Part shown: positions 37,527 to 50,488 of the stretch, piece after piece
How positions within the stretch are numbered: the first letter of the stretch is position 1
Layout of the letters: every line of letters starts with the position of its first letter
NCBI GenBank assembly: GCA_914767715.1
Contig: OU612071.1
Location: forward strand, 7,425,493-7,485,492
Source of the DNA: Membranipora membranacea
Taxonomy: Eukaryota > Bryozoa > Gymnolaemata > Cheilostomatida > Membraniporidae
Length of the DNA: 60,000 nucleotides
Direction: 5' to 3'
The notes under the pieces: model-generated
Seen by the model: the letters and a program-made list of their open reading frames with translations, nothing else
Database searches by the model: none
Told to the model about the DNA's origin: nothing
Made by a program: the position numbers and the translations under genes

Positions 37527-37686
37527 TCTTTCAATGAGTATGAGATATGGTTACCAATTAGGCTACCGATGGTATCCTTGATTTGGACAATCAACTACAA
37601 ATGATCACTGCATCAGGGTAGCGAAGAGTATATCATGACCAATCATGAATCATAATAATGTAACTATTTGACACTCAGGCACTCAC

Positions 37687-37791
37687 TCGGTACATCAAGA
37701 TTTCTCAGGACAGAATTCAAACCTCCAAAGGTTCTGATGCGTAACTCTGCCATTATCATGCCATACTGAATCAGTCTTTCTCCTGTATTCT
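37687..37791 (-). CDS. Possible orphan exon
   Basis: Acceptor TTGTTGCAG, donor GTGAGT, and 34 open codons between them in one phase, beginning NTGERLIQYGMIMAELRI and continuing RTFGGLNSVLRNLDVP. The composition looks like protein, but no family is recognised and no neighbouring exon could be joined with confidence. A chance open frame of this length is possible. Confidence 0.25.
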
Positions 37792-40700
37792 CTGCAACAA
37801 ATATTTAGTTGATGATGTGATAAAGTATGAATATAATACATTCCAATGTCCTAAGTACATTATTTGCATTCAAATTTTTTGCAGTCTTATAACAAGGCTT
37901 TGCTGCTACGAGGTTCATCCCTGGACCCTTCAATTTTCTCTGCATTGAGAGCCTGATTCTAGCATGTTGCCAAATTACAAATAACACACCACTTAAAGAC
38001 CTGGTTAAATCTACAATCCCTATGATGGCAACAGATTTGCCAGCCGTTGGTGAAGAAGTTTGTTAAGTTTTATATCTGGTTTCTTGGAATGGAAACACTC
38101 GATCTATAGGTTTAATCAGCACATAACGCCAGCAAGTTTGTAACTAAAATGATCAGACAAGATAATGAAATGTGGCAAGGAGGGTGGAATATAGGGAATA
38201 GGTGACTTGATGTTGCGAGATGGAATGAGTTGTTTCCTCCATGAAAAAAAGAGCACAACTCCGATAGTCACTGAACTCCTAATTACACCAACTGACCGGC
38301 TTCAATGAAAAATTCTTGCTGATGCCTGCCAGTGTTCAAGCAGTTTTACCAAATTTATGCCATGAGACTTCAACGATTACACCGACGCAATTATCATCAG
38401 TTAACCTACACATATCACCTGACATTTATATCATTATATTACTAACGATGCGCGATGCAAGCGTAACAGTGGAGATATCGATGCTTATGACCCCAGCCAT
38501 CTCAAGCCTTTCTGGGTCAGTTCCCTGCGGCAACTTAATAAAATTTTACAACCAAAATTGAAAACTTGATTGTCGGCTTACCTGTTTGAATTGAGTAACC
38601 TGAATGACTATTAATACTACGAGTTGTATCACATCTGCTATAAACCACCCAAACACTCACTTCTTCATTGTACTGTTCTCAGTACTATTCTGCGGTCTGT
38701 GTTGCTTTACAATGTAGACTAATAAGAGACGTAGACGAATAATTAAACCAGCGTTATACTCTGGAGAGCTAGTACCTCTACAACACTTGAATACGCCATT
38801 CTATTGATGAAGATTTACATTTGGGAAACTTTTGCAATTGTGTGCAAGCTGGCAATGGTCTAGTTTCTCTCAGTAACCAAGTTCTCTACTCTCCAAAACA
38901 GACCACTATAACCAATGGTTGGCAGTGGTTGACCCTGAATTAAGGCGAAGTACATGCTTGCAACTCAAAGAGCCCACACATGTAATATTATATGCAATCC
39001 GCCCCCCTCCCCGATCACTGCTTATTATAATGAAATGACCACTGTGACGCAGTTGAGACCCTGTACAGCCAACAAATCATTTAAATTCAATACCATTGTC
39101 AAAAGGCAAGGTCTGCACTGGTTTCCTTCCTCTGGTGATCGGGTTTGGTATATTCTTTATTATCATTATAGACCAGGGGATATTTCAATTAGCATGAGCT
39201 CTGCTTTGTAAACCAAAAGATCATTACAACTTAAATGCACAATATCCTCGCTCCTTAGATAAATTCGTTCCCAAATAGTTCACACAAGAGTGAGCATAGT
39301 TCAATTGAGTAGTGGCCAATTCTCGAACGAAGCTAAAAGCAGGTCTCCCCTACTGAGCTAGATGACGATGTACCACTTGGTCTTATATGCGCATGCTTTA
39401 TCAGTAAATAAAGTGTATACTAATATGTTATAGTTTTGCTGTTTGTATTTAAGGGTGACCCCACCAGTCTCAGACAGTTGGGAATGGTTGACATAAAGTA
39501 ATAATGATCCCTCAGTTGCGCCGAGGCAAAGTCTATGCACACACTTTATACAAACACAAGACCCAGCCTACATAGGCTGTAGTTGTAGTAAAGAGAGGGG
39601 GCATTTCCTTACAATGTAAAGTATGTAGGCCTACATGTAGCCATAGTAGATTAGCAATAACAGTTCTAGACAATTAGTTGCACGAGAGTTGCCCACCTAA
39701 ACTTGCCACCACCTCAAACAACAAAGCGAGGAATAAGGAGTAAACTCCTTGGAGTTGTATGAGCCTCCCCCCCTCTTACAACTCTTAGGAGTCATTCTCC
39801 TTGCTTGATATTACACTGCACATGTACATTGGTACCATTGGCAAACTACAGAAAGCTACTAGTAGTGATAGTAACTAACAGTTACTAGCTAGACTTCTTA
39901 GTTCGTCTACTCATCTTTCACTCACGACTGAGTGAGTAGTAGAATAGTAGTGTACCAAATAAATACTAAATAGCATTTATTTACCTGAGAGTGAGAGCTA
40001 CAACAAATTGATTCAATCAAGTCCATTCACAGCTGTTCTAATTTCATTCTTCTTCTTCTTGTGAAGCTGTGTTGGCTCATCCTCTCTTCATCGTGGTCTT
40101 ATGTGTCTGTGAAGTTACTGATTGGTGCCACTGAGTCTGACTGCTGTTCAGAAAGTTGACTACTAGCAATATCGATAACTAACTCAGTGTTCCCCAACAC
40201 AGATATTGTAATCAGTATGTAGTTATTGAACAGGCCAATAAGAAAAAAGTAAGATGTAATGGGCCTCATATGGGATCATATCAAAGCCTGTGAAAATTTG
40301 AAGAGAGAGGGCAACTCTTCATTTTTGAAGGTTTTTACGTGAGAGGGCAATTCCGAACCAGTTACCTTATTACCCTGGAGTTAGGATTAGATTCTTGTGT
40401 TTTAAAGAAGTAGGACGCTACCGATTTAAGATAAGTTACCTCTAATCTCTCAAACCTTAATTCAACATTGAATATAGAATTCGAACATCAATTTAGAGTG
40501 ACCACATACTGATTCTTCTTTCCTTCACTAGAAATTGGGCTGGAGTCTTGGAGCTAATTTAACTTGGCTAAGAGGCCTTTGATACTGATACACCGCTTTG
40601 ATTACCTGATTGAGCTTCCAGGCAAGAGCATTGTCTCAAAACTCGTCAAGAGTTTTACTGTTAGAACAAGACAGGGGTCTTAGCAGGTTACCGGCAGGAA

Positions 40701-42357
40701 CCTTTCTTAAACAGCTTGAAGGCAGCTTCTCGTGAGGCTAAGAAAGGTCAGGCTCAATTACAACCCCTAGTAAATTACTAGTAATGGAGTAGTGGGAAGC
40801 AGCTGTCCGTCAATAGAAATTAATAAGTTAAATACATCGTACTCACCAGAGTGCTAGTATTACCAATTGGAACCAAGTTTTAATAGATTTGAGCGATCTT
40901 GTCTTTCTTCAGTGCACGAAGGGAGGCAACTCCAAATTATAAATACAAATATATAACACAACAATAAAGTGACATTTAGAGGTGTCCTGAGTGCAAGATT
41001 TAGAACCATTACTAGAAAGTAGAACCAAATTTGAAGTAGAACGACTACACATACTAATAGTACACAGCTTATACTTTAGTCTGAGCCCCCCAGACTTTTG
41101 CCCCTCATCCGACCGCCCCCCGTATAGACTAGTACCAATTCCGTTCCTCACACACCCCACCAATCAAAAATGTTAAAAGTGTTATAAAACCAAATGGAAC
41201 AATAGGATTGTAGTCTGGTTGCCTAGTGATAACAAGATGGCCCCGCCCATAGGCCAAGCCAAGGTCATAAGTGAGTGGTGAGTTTGAGCTTATTTTTAGC
41301 CTGTTATACTTCGCAACCCCAGGTTTTCTCTCTCAACCAGATATCTGATCAACCTCCGAAAATCTTGGATTTTCAATTCAATCCCCAATAGGCCAGGGGG
41401 TCAGGAATACTCCCTACGCCTCTGAGTGAGTGCATCACATGATGTTGTGATTAGCTGTGTAAGAAGTAGACAATGAGCGGATTAACTTAAACTAGGCGAA
41501 AAATCAAAATAATTAGAGAGCGGCAATAAATTAGTACGTCTGATAAAATTCTCTCATTGTGTATTATGTTATGTTATGTTTGTACTTTTTTTCCTCCTAA
41601 AATCAACAGTGCGATGTACTGGAGAGAATTCCACTAGAAAGAACAAGAGTTAGTCAGTAAAATACACAGTCAGTTAAATATAAAATGATAAAAATGGGTA
41701 CTAAAAATTTAATTCGCTTTCTATAATGTAGCTATGTGAGCAATTTGGGTAGAAGGGGATTAGCTTCAGATCATCAAACAGAAGTTCTTATGAATGATGG
41801 GTCCCTGCCAGCCATACACCTGTCATGGATTGGATAATGTTCACAACAAATCATTATGATTGGATGGCATACACAAACCGTCTTCAGCTCATTCATTGTA
41901 AGGCGTCTATCATTACAAATCACAAATGAACAACATAAATAATGTGTAATACAGAGTATGATAAAATGTTTAGGTGTGTTCTGGCTTTCGTATTTTAGAG
42001 CCATTTCATTGAATAACACATCACTTCAACAGGCTAGGCACACTTAACATCTTACTGATGCATAGTCACAGTCAGTTTTTACCCTCGGAACTTCTAAAAC
42101 TTCTGAGTTTTAGATTCAGTTAAAGACCAGTTCAAGAACAATGATCTAGACTAGACTAAGATCGGATCAGGCCAGTTATCCCTTTTCATATGACTGAAGA
42201 CACACAACAGGCTTGCAAGTGCTACTACATCACAGATTGATATGTTTTCTGGGTAAATAATTCAAAGCCTTTCACGATCTGTTGCAATTACAAGTAATGC
42301 AAAGCCAGTGGATATTACACATATGGCTATATAGATATAATTTACTCTGGTCTATAC

Positions 42358-42454
42358 CGTATACTACGGAAGACGAACGATGACATAAACAATTTTTTAT
42401 TTTCTATACAGGAAAAAATTTCTGTGTCATCCCTCGGCTTTGGTATTTGCCCGG
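42358..42454 (+). repeat. Short dispersed repeat, inverted partner at 55392-55487
   Basis: About 95 bases running GTATACTACGGAAGACGA ... GTCATCCCTCGGC ... GCCCGG match the reverse complement of 55392-55487. No coding potential. Class unknown. Confidence 0.65.
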
Positions 42455-42760
42455 ACTATAACATTTAAAATTCCGTATACCTGCAGGTAAAATAATTCAC
42501 ATGTCTCACCTCGTCTTCACACAAAGAGGGGACAACTCTAATTCATAGACTGTCATATAAGTTTTACTCAATCGGACTAATGTAATTGCTGTGGTTGTGG
42601 CTTAAATGTGAAGTGTAATATGTGGCTTATCTTTATGTTGTTCTCAGATTACATCTTGCTTTTGTCAAGCAGACATTTAAATCAACCGCATAACATCCTT
42701 TAAGATTTTAAATTGGACACTGACAGTGCAATCCAATGACTTTTGATGAGTGGTACACAC

Positions 42761-42890
42761 CTCAGCAGTGACAGCAAGAAATGAGTCAATTTCAGTCCTT
42801 TGGCACAGATATAGCAACCCTTGTTTAGACCAATGGAATGGTGTATCATACCCTTTTTCCTGATCTGATGCCATCATATCTCCCCTTTCT
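42761..42890 (-). CDS. Possible orphan exon
   Basis: Acceptor GGATTTTTCAG, donor GTGTGT, and 43 open codons (GDMMASDQEKGYDTPFHW... LCQRTEIDSFLAVTAE). No known family was recognised. Its phase does not match the other candidate at 37687-37791 directly, so further exons would be needed. Confidence 0.22.
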
Positions 42891-45800
42891 CTGAAAAATC
42901 CAATCCAAGTACAGTTCAATAAGAGAGTTTTCTTCTGCAATCTGTTACCAAACTGAATAGGGTGCTTGATTCAAATATAGCAGGACACTATTTACAATTT
43001 ACAGGAATGGAGATCTCCAACTGCCAATGGAAGCAAAAACATGCACAGACAGAGACCTTTTGCGAAATAGGATACATGTTACTCAACTCAGTCTTCAAAA
43101 TAGCAAAAACATGAGAGATCCAAAGCCAAAAAAAAAGATTTTTCTTCAAGGCTCATAGTCATGCAACTATTAGCAGAGACACGGGATATACCGCTACATC
43201 ACCAATTTAATCGAAAGAGATTAAGTTAAGTTAAAGCGCCATTTGCTACTTGGTAGTGCATCCAAGGAGTGAGAGGGACACATTGTCATTGTCATGTCTT
43301 CAGGTAGTAAAATGAATGAATGAATGAGTAGTCAATGATATAACAATTCACATAAACAGGTACATAAGTTGTGAAAACCTGACAAAAACAATTGATCGAT
43401 ATACAATCATGTATGTATAATTACTACCCACAGACATTGCCATTAATAGTAGACAAGGAACCAATATTGATGAGCTTCTGTTTGCAAATTTTATTGCAGT
43501 ACCATCTAATAATTGTTTTTTTAAAACTTATTTTATCCAAAACATACATTGGCCGAGTGTGACATGCACTCAGAAAATAGATGCACCCTGAATGGACAAG
43601 GCCTGTTAGTGAAAATGCAAAGGTGCAGGTAACATTCTTTTAGGACCGCAATCACTGTATTAGGAAGTTTAATCTGAATCTAAATCTTTAATCTAAAAGA
43701 GTTGTCTTATCTTCTCTCAAATCAGCCAATCAGATTTGTGCTAGCCTCATCTGTCAATTCAGTTTGTGTAAGACTGGCGAACTGTCAACATCAGCCAGCA
43801 CGGTTATTTTAATGTCGCTCTAAAATATCCTGACTCAGTGTATCTGTATTTAACCATATTCTACATGGTAATTGTATTCAATCAACCATCACAATGAATA
43901 CTCTGAACAGTTTATAATGGACATCGACCACTGAACACTAAAGCTAGACACCTCTCAATATGGTGGTGAGTTTAATTGTACTCATTTTTCTTATCGTTTT
44001 TGGCACTATAAATGTTTTAAAGTTTGGGAACTAAATTAGGTATTAACAATATTGTGTTTAACTCTCTGTGGCAATTCAGCAGTAATGACAGACGTTTTAT
44101 CCATCGTACGCCTATCTACAACATGTTGCCTGAGTAATATCGATCTAGAAATACCACACTATACTTCGATCCAATCACTTCATCTCCAAGTGTATATCAT
44201 CAGTAATCATATCGATATGATTATTCAATCACTTATAATGCGGCATCGAGGTCAGGCTCTGCTCGTCGATCACAATCAGTTATTGTCACTGCTTATTATT
44301 TTCGTTTTCAGTTGCATCAGGAATTTTAAGAGTGCCTTTAGAGTACAAACTCACCCCATTGCTCGGTTTGACACTTATCCCACCAGTAATTGTAAGTCGT
44401 GATTATAAAATCTAAATGTATAATTTTTGTGACGATGATTAAGTAATCCGCAAAACATTGATCATTGCAATTCGACAATATAATTTCGTTTCATGTTTAA
44501 CTTGATAAAGTTTATCTTCCTAATTCCCGGGATAATATTTTAAATAGTTATCCTGTTTTTTAATATGGCAAGAGATTTTTATTTCACCATTGAAATCAAA
44601 TCCATACCTGTGTTTTAACCATGCACTTTTGTTTTGTCAACAGGGTACAATATTTCATTCAATACAAGAACACCATCTCTTATGACGATCTATTGTTGCC
44701 AATAATCACCATTGTCCTATCCGAGCACAATCACCAGCAATCACATTCCAATGTCTTTTTCCGTGCTGCTTGAAACAATAAATACATGCAACGTGATAAA
44801 ACTCATGAAATCATGAATTCTCCTGGAGTATATGATGTTTCTTTTCGGGTATAAATCACACTTTACATGGTTAATTTTGGCTGAACAATGGCAAACTTCA
44901 GACACAGAAACTCCAAGCTTGACGGTGCTTTAGATAAGTACAGTGCAGTATTGAGTTCTTGCTGTGTTTTCTAAATGTAACAAATTTAGGTTTCATAAAT
45001 CTGGTTCTTGATTTGTGAACTTTTTGAAATGAAGGCACATACAAACATTGTTACGGTACAGGAAAATACAAGTCTATTTACACGCAATCATTGCACACCC
45101 ATCATACTATTACTAACCTGCTTTGTCTTGCTCAAACTTTTTGTTAAGCTTGTCCTCCAGCTGTTTTTGTGGGCCTGTTTGCTCCAGGTTCATAGAGCAG
45201 CAAAATATGCTTCAAATAAGTGTATGTCCTACTTCTCGAAACCTTGAATAAACACTGTCGAACTATTTCGCCACTACACACCACATTGTCAGTGACTTTG
45301 CTTCGCCAAGAAAAGATGTGGGATTCTGGGTTATGGAGTCACCACATTAACTCTCCGCTACTGAGATCTGTGCTCACGAGCTCGGTATGATGATTCTCAC
45401 TATGTGACACAGACTTATTTACATAATTGCGATCTCATTTATTTCGAGATCAAACACTTGATTCAAGAGCATGCCTTTTAATTCTTATCAAGTTTAACAT
45501 CAAACGAAATTCAACTCAACAATGCATGTCTTATTTCTACAAGTCATACTTTCTAGTCAATGATGCCATGCATGCTGGATTTAATTCATTTAACTCAATT
45601 AGTTGATGGTATAGATAATCCAACCAAATGTTATACTGTGCCATTATTAAGTAATAAGGCGAGTTCTATTTCCCTATAAATATCACTAACACACAATAAA
45701 TGAAAATATTATGATAACAACTCGTAAAACTTTCATGTTTAAAAAAAAAACTGACCAGAGGGTCGCCAAACAAATCATGCTTTCCATTGGTGAACCATGC

Positions 45801-46164
45801 TCTTATATAGCATGGTTCCAGACACATTAAAAAACTGCTGATGTCAATAAGCAAAAAAACAAGAAATGAACACAATTTTTAATTACCGCAAAAAGAGGGT
45901 TGATCGGGCGCAAGAGTGGGTTGATCCAGGGTTGATCGGCCGCAAGTGTGGGTCGGTGTAAGTCAGGCATTATGCTAATTCTGAATTGTCTCTGTTGGCG
46001 CCACCTTTACTGCATTGTCATGGTGGTCACGGTTCTGGCGTTAGGGTGGCACCGGTATCAAGAATAGAATTTAGATTTGCATATATTTGCCTGTCCCTGA
46101 TTCGAGGTGATATGCGCTAGCTGGTAACTGCGTGTCCTCAAGTCGAGGTTGAGTGTACTGATGA

Positions 46165-49100
46165 GATAGACTTAATATACTACCTAGACAGGCCAATAGC
46201 ATTCAATACTGTCCCACTTAAATAGCACGACATGACGTAATTAGTTTGTGCTGTGAGCCATAGTTTACTATATACCATTCAATGAAATAATGTGAAGAAT
46301 CAAGGGACGCCGCGCATGATATCAGCTCTTGTCCGGCCCCTTATTATTTAAACACAGAGAAAATTTGTGAGTTTAGGTAAAAGACCTTTCCGCACGAGAT
46401 GGTATAAAAAATTGACTCCTTAGGCGAATCCAAAGCGAGAACAGACCTGATCAGTTACAATCATTAGCCAATAAACATTGAAACAAATACAGCCGTCTAC
46501 TCTTAACACTTCTACCACTACTATTCAAATGCACAGAATACCCACAACACAGTATCACAAATATTTTGTTGGATGAGCCAGATCAAAGCACCACCACCAT
46601 CATCATAGATTTTTGCATAAATATTCCTAGTCATGACTGAGCACAACCTGCTCAGCTTGGATTCCTTGTTAAAAGATTTTACTGCAAATTTTATTGTCGC
46701 TTCATGAGGAAGAATAGATCTGTGCTGTAAATTGAGTATGCCAACTCCAGATATGTATGTATGATGAAGCTAGGGTAAGTGACATATATATATATATATA
46801 AAGTCTTTGGTAATCTCTCATCCATGAAATAATATAGTAAATCAAGACACGCAGGGTATAATACCAGCCAAATTATATTAGATCTGTTTTAATTTATGAG
46901 ATAAAAATTATCAAAACAAATACAGCCCTGTACTTAACCACTTTTATCACTACATGACAAAACAGAGGGCTGTTACTGCGGGATTATACTAATTTATGAG
47001 GGCACGACCAAGGCTAACGGCTACCACTATTAAAAATACTACCACTATCAGCGAGCATTGCAAAGTTAGATATGACTGGTTGCAGTATATGTTAAAATTA
47101 ATCAAATTAGTAGAGCAATGTAAGCTAACCACTTCTTACACCTACTTATCAAAAAAAAAATATACTGTGGGATTATACTGAATTTTGCGGATGGGTCAAA
47201 GACTAGAAAACTACCACTATCGGTGATTGCTGCAAAATTTCCAAACGAGACACTATCACTATCAGCGATCGCTGAAAATTAGATATGACTGAGTCACTGA
47301 ACACAATAAGCCTGCTCAGTTTGGAGCGCTTATGGTCAGTGTTTGCTGCGAGTTTGGTTGTTTCATGGTGTATTCTGACCAGCGTATATCTCTTCACTTT
47401 TAGGGGTTTGTAGATAGTGTTGGAAGGATTGGAAAATTGCTGGGATAGCATCCTTTTTGAGCAAAGCTCTCCCACCCACACCAGGAGGCCTTCTAAATGT
47501 ATCTCGTTTCAAATGTTCGCTACATAGAACAGCATATTTGGATGGAGTTCAGTTCTTGCGTTTAACGGCCGAAACCCATACCTTTAGTCTCTCCTCGTTA
47601 TTTCTGGGGAAGGCGTGGAAGCTTAAATTAGGATTTCCTGCCGGGGAATTTCCACAGCCGTAGGCAGCGCACCAGTTTCTAGATGACTTTTTTAAAAGCA
47701 TCACAAATGATTACATATACAAATAATTATCATTAAACTACAGCTTTTGATATGATAAACAGAAATTGTAAAATCAATTTCATAGGAGCATCAGCATGGC
47801 CAAGAAAGATTTGCGAGATCACCGATTAAGTCTACTCACACTTTTTGACTGCTGTGCCAGTTCTGAGTTAGATATTTCAGGAGTAAATCAGAATTGTCAT
47901 CTCAAATAGTTTCCCTCCAGCCCCCCCCCCCCCCGCCCCATCACTATCGTTCCACCTTTTTTTTCTTACATTCAAATTTTATCACACCCATCGATTATTA
48001 TTTACTATGTCTATAGCCTTAAATTTATGTGCATGTATAGAAGGATGTGGGTATTATTATATGACAATATTTAATTGATTTAGATCTTAGATGGATGGGA
48101 CAAGCAGAAATTATGCCAAAAAATTCAATCCAATAAAGACGGAAATATGACAATGCATACATGAGAGCCACCACTGGGCTGTTTCTTACTTTATCATCTT
48201 GTGAAGTGGTAGCAGCAGGATTTTCATCTTGTGAAGATGAGGCAGCAAGATTATCATCTTGTGAAGATGAGGCAGCCAGATTATCATCTTGTGAAGACGA
48301 GGTAGCAGGCTGTAGGCTCATTTAAAAATAGTTTTCCTATAAACTGAGCGGCGTGGGTATTATATCCAGAACTTCTATGTTTGCCTTGTATCTCGCAACT
48401 GATGATAGTAAAATTGCAGCTGGGCTTACTTGTGAATATGAGACAGCAGGCTGCAGGACGCAGGTTCACGTTATATAAATAAATAATCTCAACGAAGTAT
48501 GAATATTAAAACCAGTAACCACTTTGTTTACATAGTATCTTTCATCTTCTGTTTCAGTACAGGGCTGTATTTGTTTTGATAATTTGTATCTCATAAATTA
48601 AAACAGATCTAATATAATTTGGCTGGTATTATACCCTGCGTGCCTTAATTTACTATATTATTTCATTGATGAGAGATGACAATAGACTTAATATATATAT
48701 ATATATATGTGCCACGTACCCTAGCTTCATGATACATACATACATACCTGGAGTTGGCATACTCAATTTCCAGCACAGATCTATTCTTCCTCATGAAGCG
48801 ACAAAAAAATTGCAGTAAAAACTTGTAACAAGGAATCCAAGCTGAGCAGGTTGTGCTCAGTCATGACTAGGAATATTTATGCAAGAATCTATGATGATGG
48901 TGGTGGTGCTTTGATCTGGCTCATTCAACAAAATATTTGTGATACTGTGTTGTGGGTATTCTGTGCATTTGAATAGTAGTGGTAGATGGCTGTATTTGTT
49001 TCAGTATTTATTGGCTAATGATTGTAACTTATCAGGTCTGTTCTCGCTCTAGATTCGCCTAAGGAGTCAATTTTTATACCATCTCGTGCGGAACGGTCTT

Positions 49101-49328
49101 TTACACAAACTCACAAATTTTCTCTGTGTTTAAATAATTAGGGGCCGGACAAGAGCTGATATCATGCGCGGCGTCCCTTGATTTTTCACATTATTTCATT
49201 GAATGGTATATAGTAAACTATGCCTCACAGCACAAACTAATTACGTCATGTCGTGCTATTTAAGTGGGACACATTATGATCAGTGAAGCATAAGCATTGT
49301 CCTGTCTAGGTAGTATATTAAGTCTATG
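46165..49328. mobile_element. Foldback-type element inserted in the LTR
   Basis: 3164 bp with inverted arms of about 770 bp (46165-46932 and 48559-49328), outermost bases ATAGACTTAATATACTACC. It is flanked by an 8 bp duplication ACTGATGA (46157-46164, 49329-49336); the intact LTR has one copy. Arms contain (TA)n tracts and internal sub-repeats. The centre (46933-48558) holds short repeats, a poly-C run and a tandem-repeat open frame. No transposase was recognised. An 8 bp duplication fits hAT-like or other groups; class is open. Confidence 0.82.
48190..48321 (-). CDS. Possible exon made of 30-bp repeats (SSSQDDNLAA)
   Basis: An ATG-started frame inside the foldback element encodes MSLQPAT and then about four copies of a ten-residue unit (SSSQDDNLAA, SSSQDENPAA), followed by a GTAAGA donor. 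A related start lies upstream at 48469 (MNLRPA). It may be a minisatellite that happens to be open. No function can be named. Confidence 0.25.
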
Positions 49329-49410
49329 ACTGATGATGATGCTGGCTATAATATTGGATGTTCTTATTGCGTCCGATGTTGATATAGAAACTATCCTGTT
49401 TGCTGCTGTA

Positions 49411-49770
49411 AATGCGACATCTGCACCCCCCGGTTGCAATCGTCCTCGATTGCTATGACAATCCTTTGATCTGGTGTGTGGATGCGACATCTGCACCCCC
49501 TGATTGCAATCGTCCTCGATTGCTATAACAATCCTATGATCTGATGTGTGGATGCGACATCTGCACTCCTCTGGTTACAATCGTCCTCGATTGCTATGAC
49601 AATCCTTTGATCTGATGTTTGGATGCGACATCTGCACCTCCCTGGTTGCAATCGTCCTCAATTGCTATGACAATCCTATGATCTGGTGTGTGGATGCGAC
49701 ATCTGCACCCCCTGATTGCAATCGTCCTCGATTGCTATGACAGGTTTTCCGCTCCCTGCTATTGATGTGA
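49411..49770 (-). repeat. Tandem 70-71 bp repeats at the PPT/LTR edge
   Basis: Units start (plus strand, GCGACATCTGCAC) at 49414, 49484, 49554, 49625 and 49696, with a degenerate unit near 49769. Each unit contains the G-rich tract and the first bases of the LTR. No spacer variation typical of CRISPR is present. Confidence 0.9.
49420..49433 (-). promoter_or_regulatory. Polypurine-tract candidate
   Basis: On the minus strand ACCGGGGGGTGCAGA abuts the LTR start TGTCGCA. It is G-rich but interrupted by T and C, so it is a weaker match than a classic tract. Confidence 0.45.
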
Positions 49771-50455
49771 CATCTGCATTCCCTGGTTGTGATCGTCCCT
49801 GATCGCCGTGACATGTCACATGATCTGACAAGTCGTCTGGTTCCTGTAGTCCGTAACATTATGGCTAGCCTGGGTACTGGAGGTCGCCAACCTCTCCCAG
49901 TGTTCTTTCTCCTCTGTTTCTGCTTGTCCTGGCGCTCCAGATCGGTATGGTGCATCTGACGCTTCACTGCCTCTGCTCCCTCATCGTTAGTCTCCAGCTG
50001 CTCCAGGTCATCCTGTCTGCCTTTTGTTCCTGATCGTCCCTCCTAACCATTGAATTCTACATCTATAGGTTGTACAGTATGCTTCAGGTGTGTGAGTAGC
50101 TCCTACCAAACCCTCTCGCTCGCTCGCTCGCTCTAACCATAAGTCTCGTTAAGTATTGTCCCGCTCACTTCCTGCTCAATCTCTGCCCTGTTGTAAGTCT
50201 AAATTGACCTGCTTTTGTCAACATTTTGTCACCTGAATCTATAATTGTGTCACTAGATGCAATTCATTGCAAAAGGTGACACCAGAAAAGATACACGGGT
50301 TACAATGCAGGGGTCAGCTTTTTCTCAAAAATTTCACCAAGTTCTGTTTCTCTCAATGATAAATTACCTCACACTCACTTCATAATATTATAACTGTATT
50401 CAATTTAATCATTTATTTCTAGATATACATTTCTAGATATACATATACATATACA

Positions 50456-50488
<33 letters not shown>

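Larger units (their letters stand above)
33917..45312. other. No confident gene; simple repeats and hairpins
   Basis: AT-rich sequence with homopolymer C runs (34832-34846, 37425-37435), a (TA)n tract (35926-35942) and short dispersed repeats. No frame has a recognisable domain. Two short frames with good splice-site borders are listed separately as possible exons. Confidence 0.5.
45317..49419 (-). repeat. 3' LTR, split by a foldback insertion
   Basis: LTR sequence is 45317-46164 and 49329-49419; between them lies a 3164 bp inserted element. With the insert and one target copy removed, the LTR is 931 bp, consistent with the intact 972 bp copy minus its extra 43 bases. Confidence 0.85.

Noticed and set aside
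41820-41906. Third possible orphan exon on the minus strand
   Set aside because: It has acceptor- and donor-like borders, but its phase does not join the neighbouring candidate and the frame is only 28 codons.
47457-47663. Open frame inside the foldback element as a transposase fragment
   Set aside because: It has no ATG start, no recognisable catalytic motif and only about 68 codons; kept only as a note.
49411-49770. CRISPR-like array
   Set aside because: Units are contiguous 70-71 bp tandem repeats with no unique spacers, in a eukaryotic retrotransposon.
49665-49967. 100-codon minus-strand frame as a Pol C-terminus
   Set aside because: It is basic and Gln-rich but has no diagnostic motif, and part of it is the 70 bp tandem repeat.
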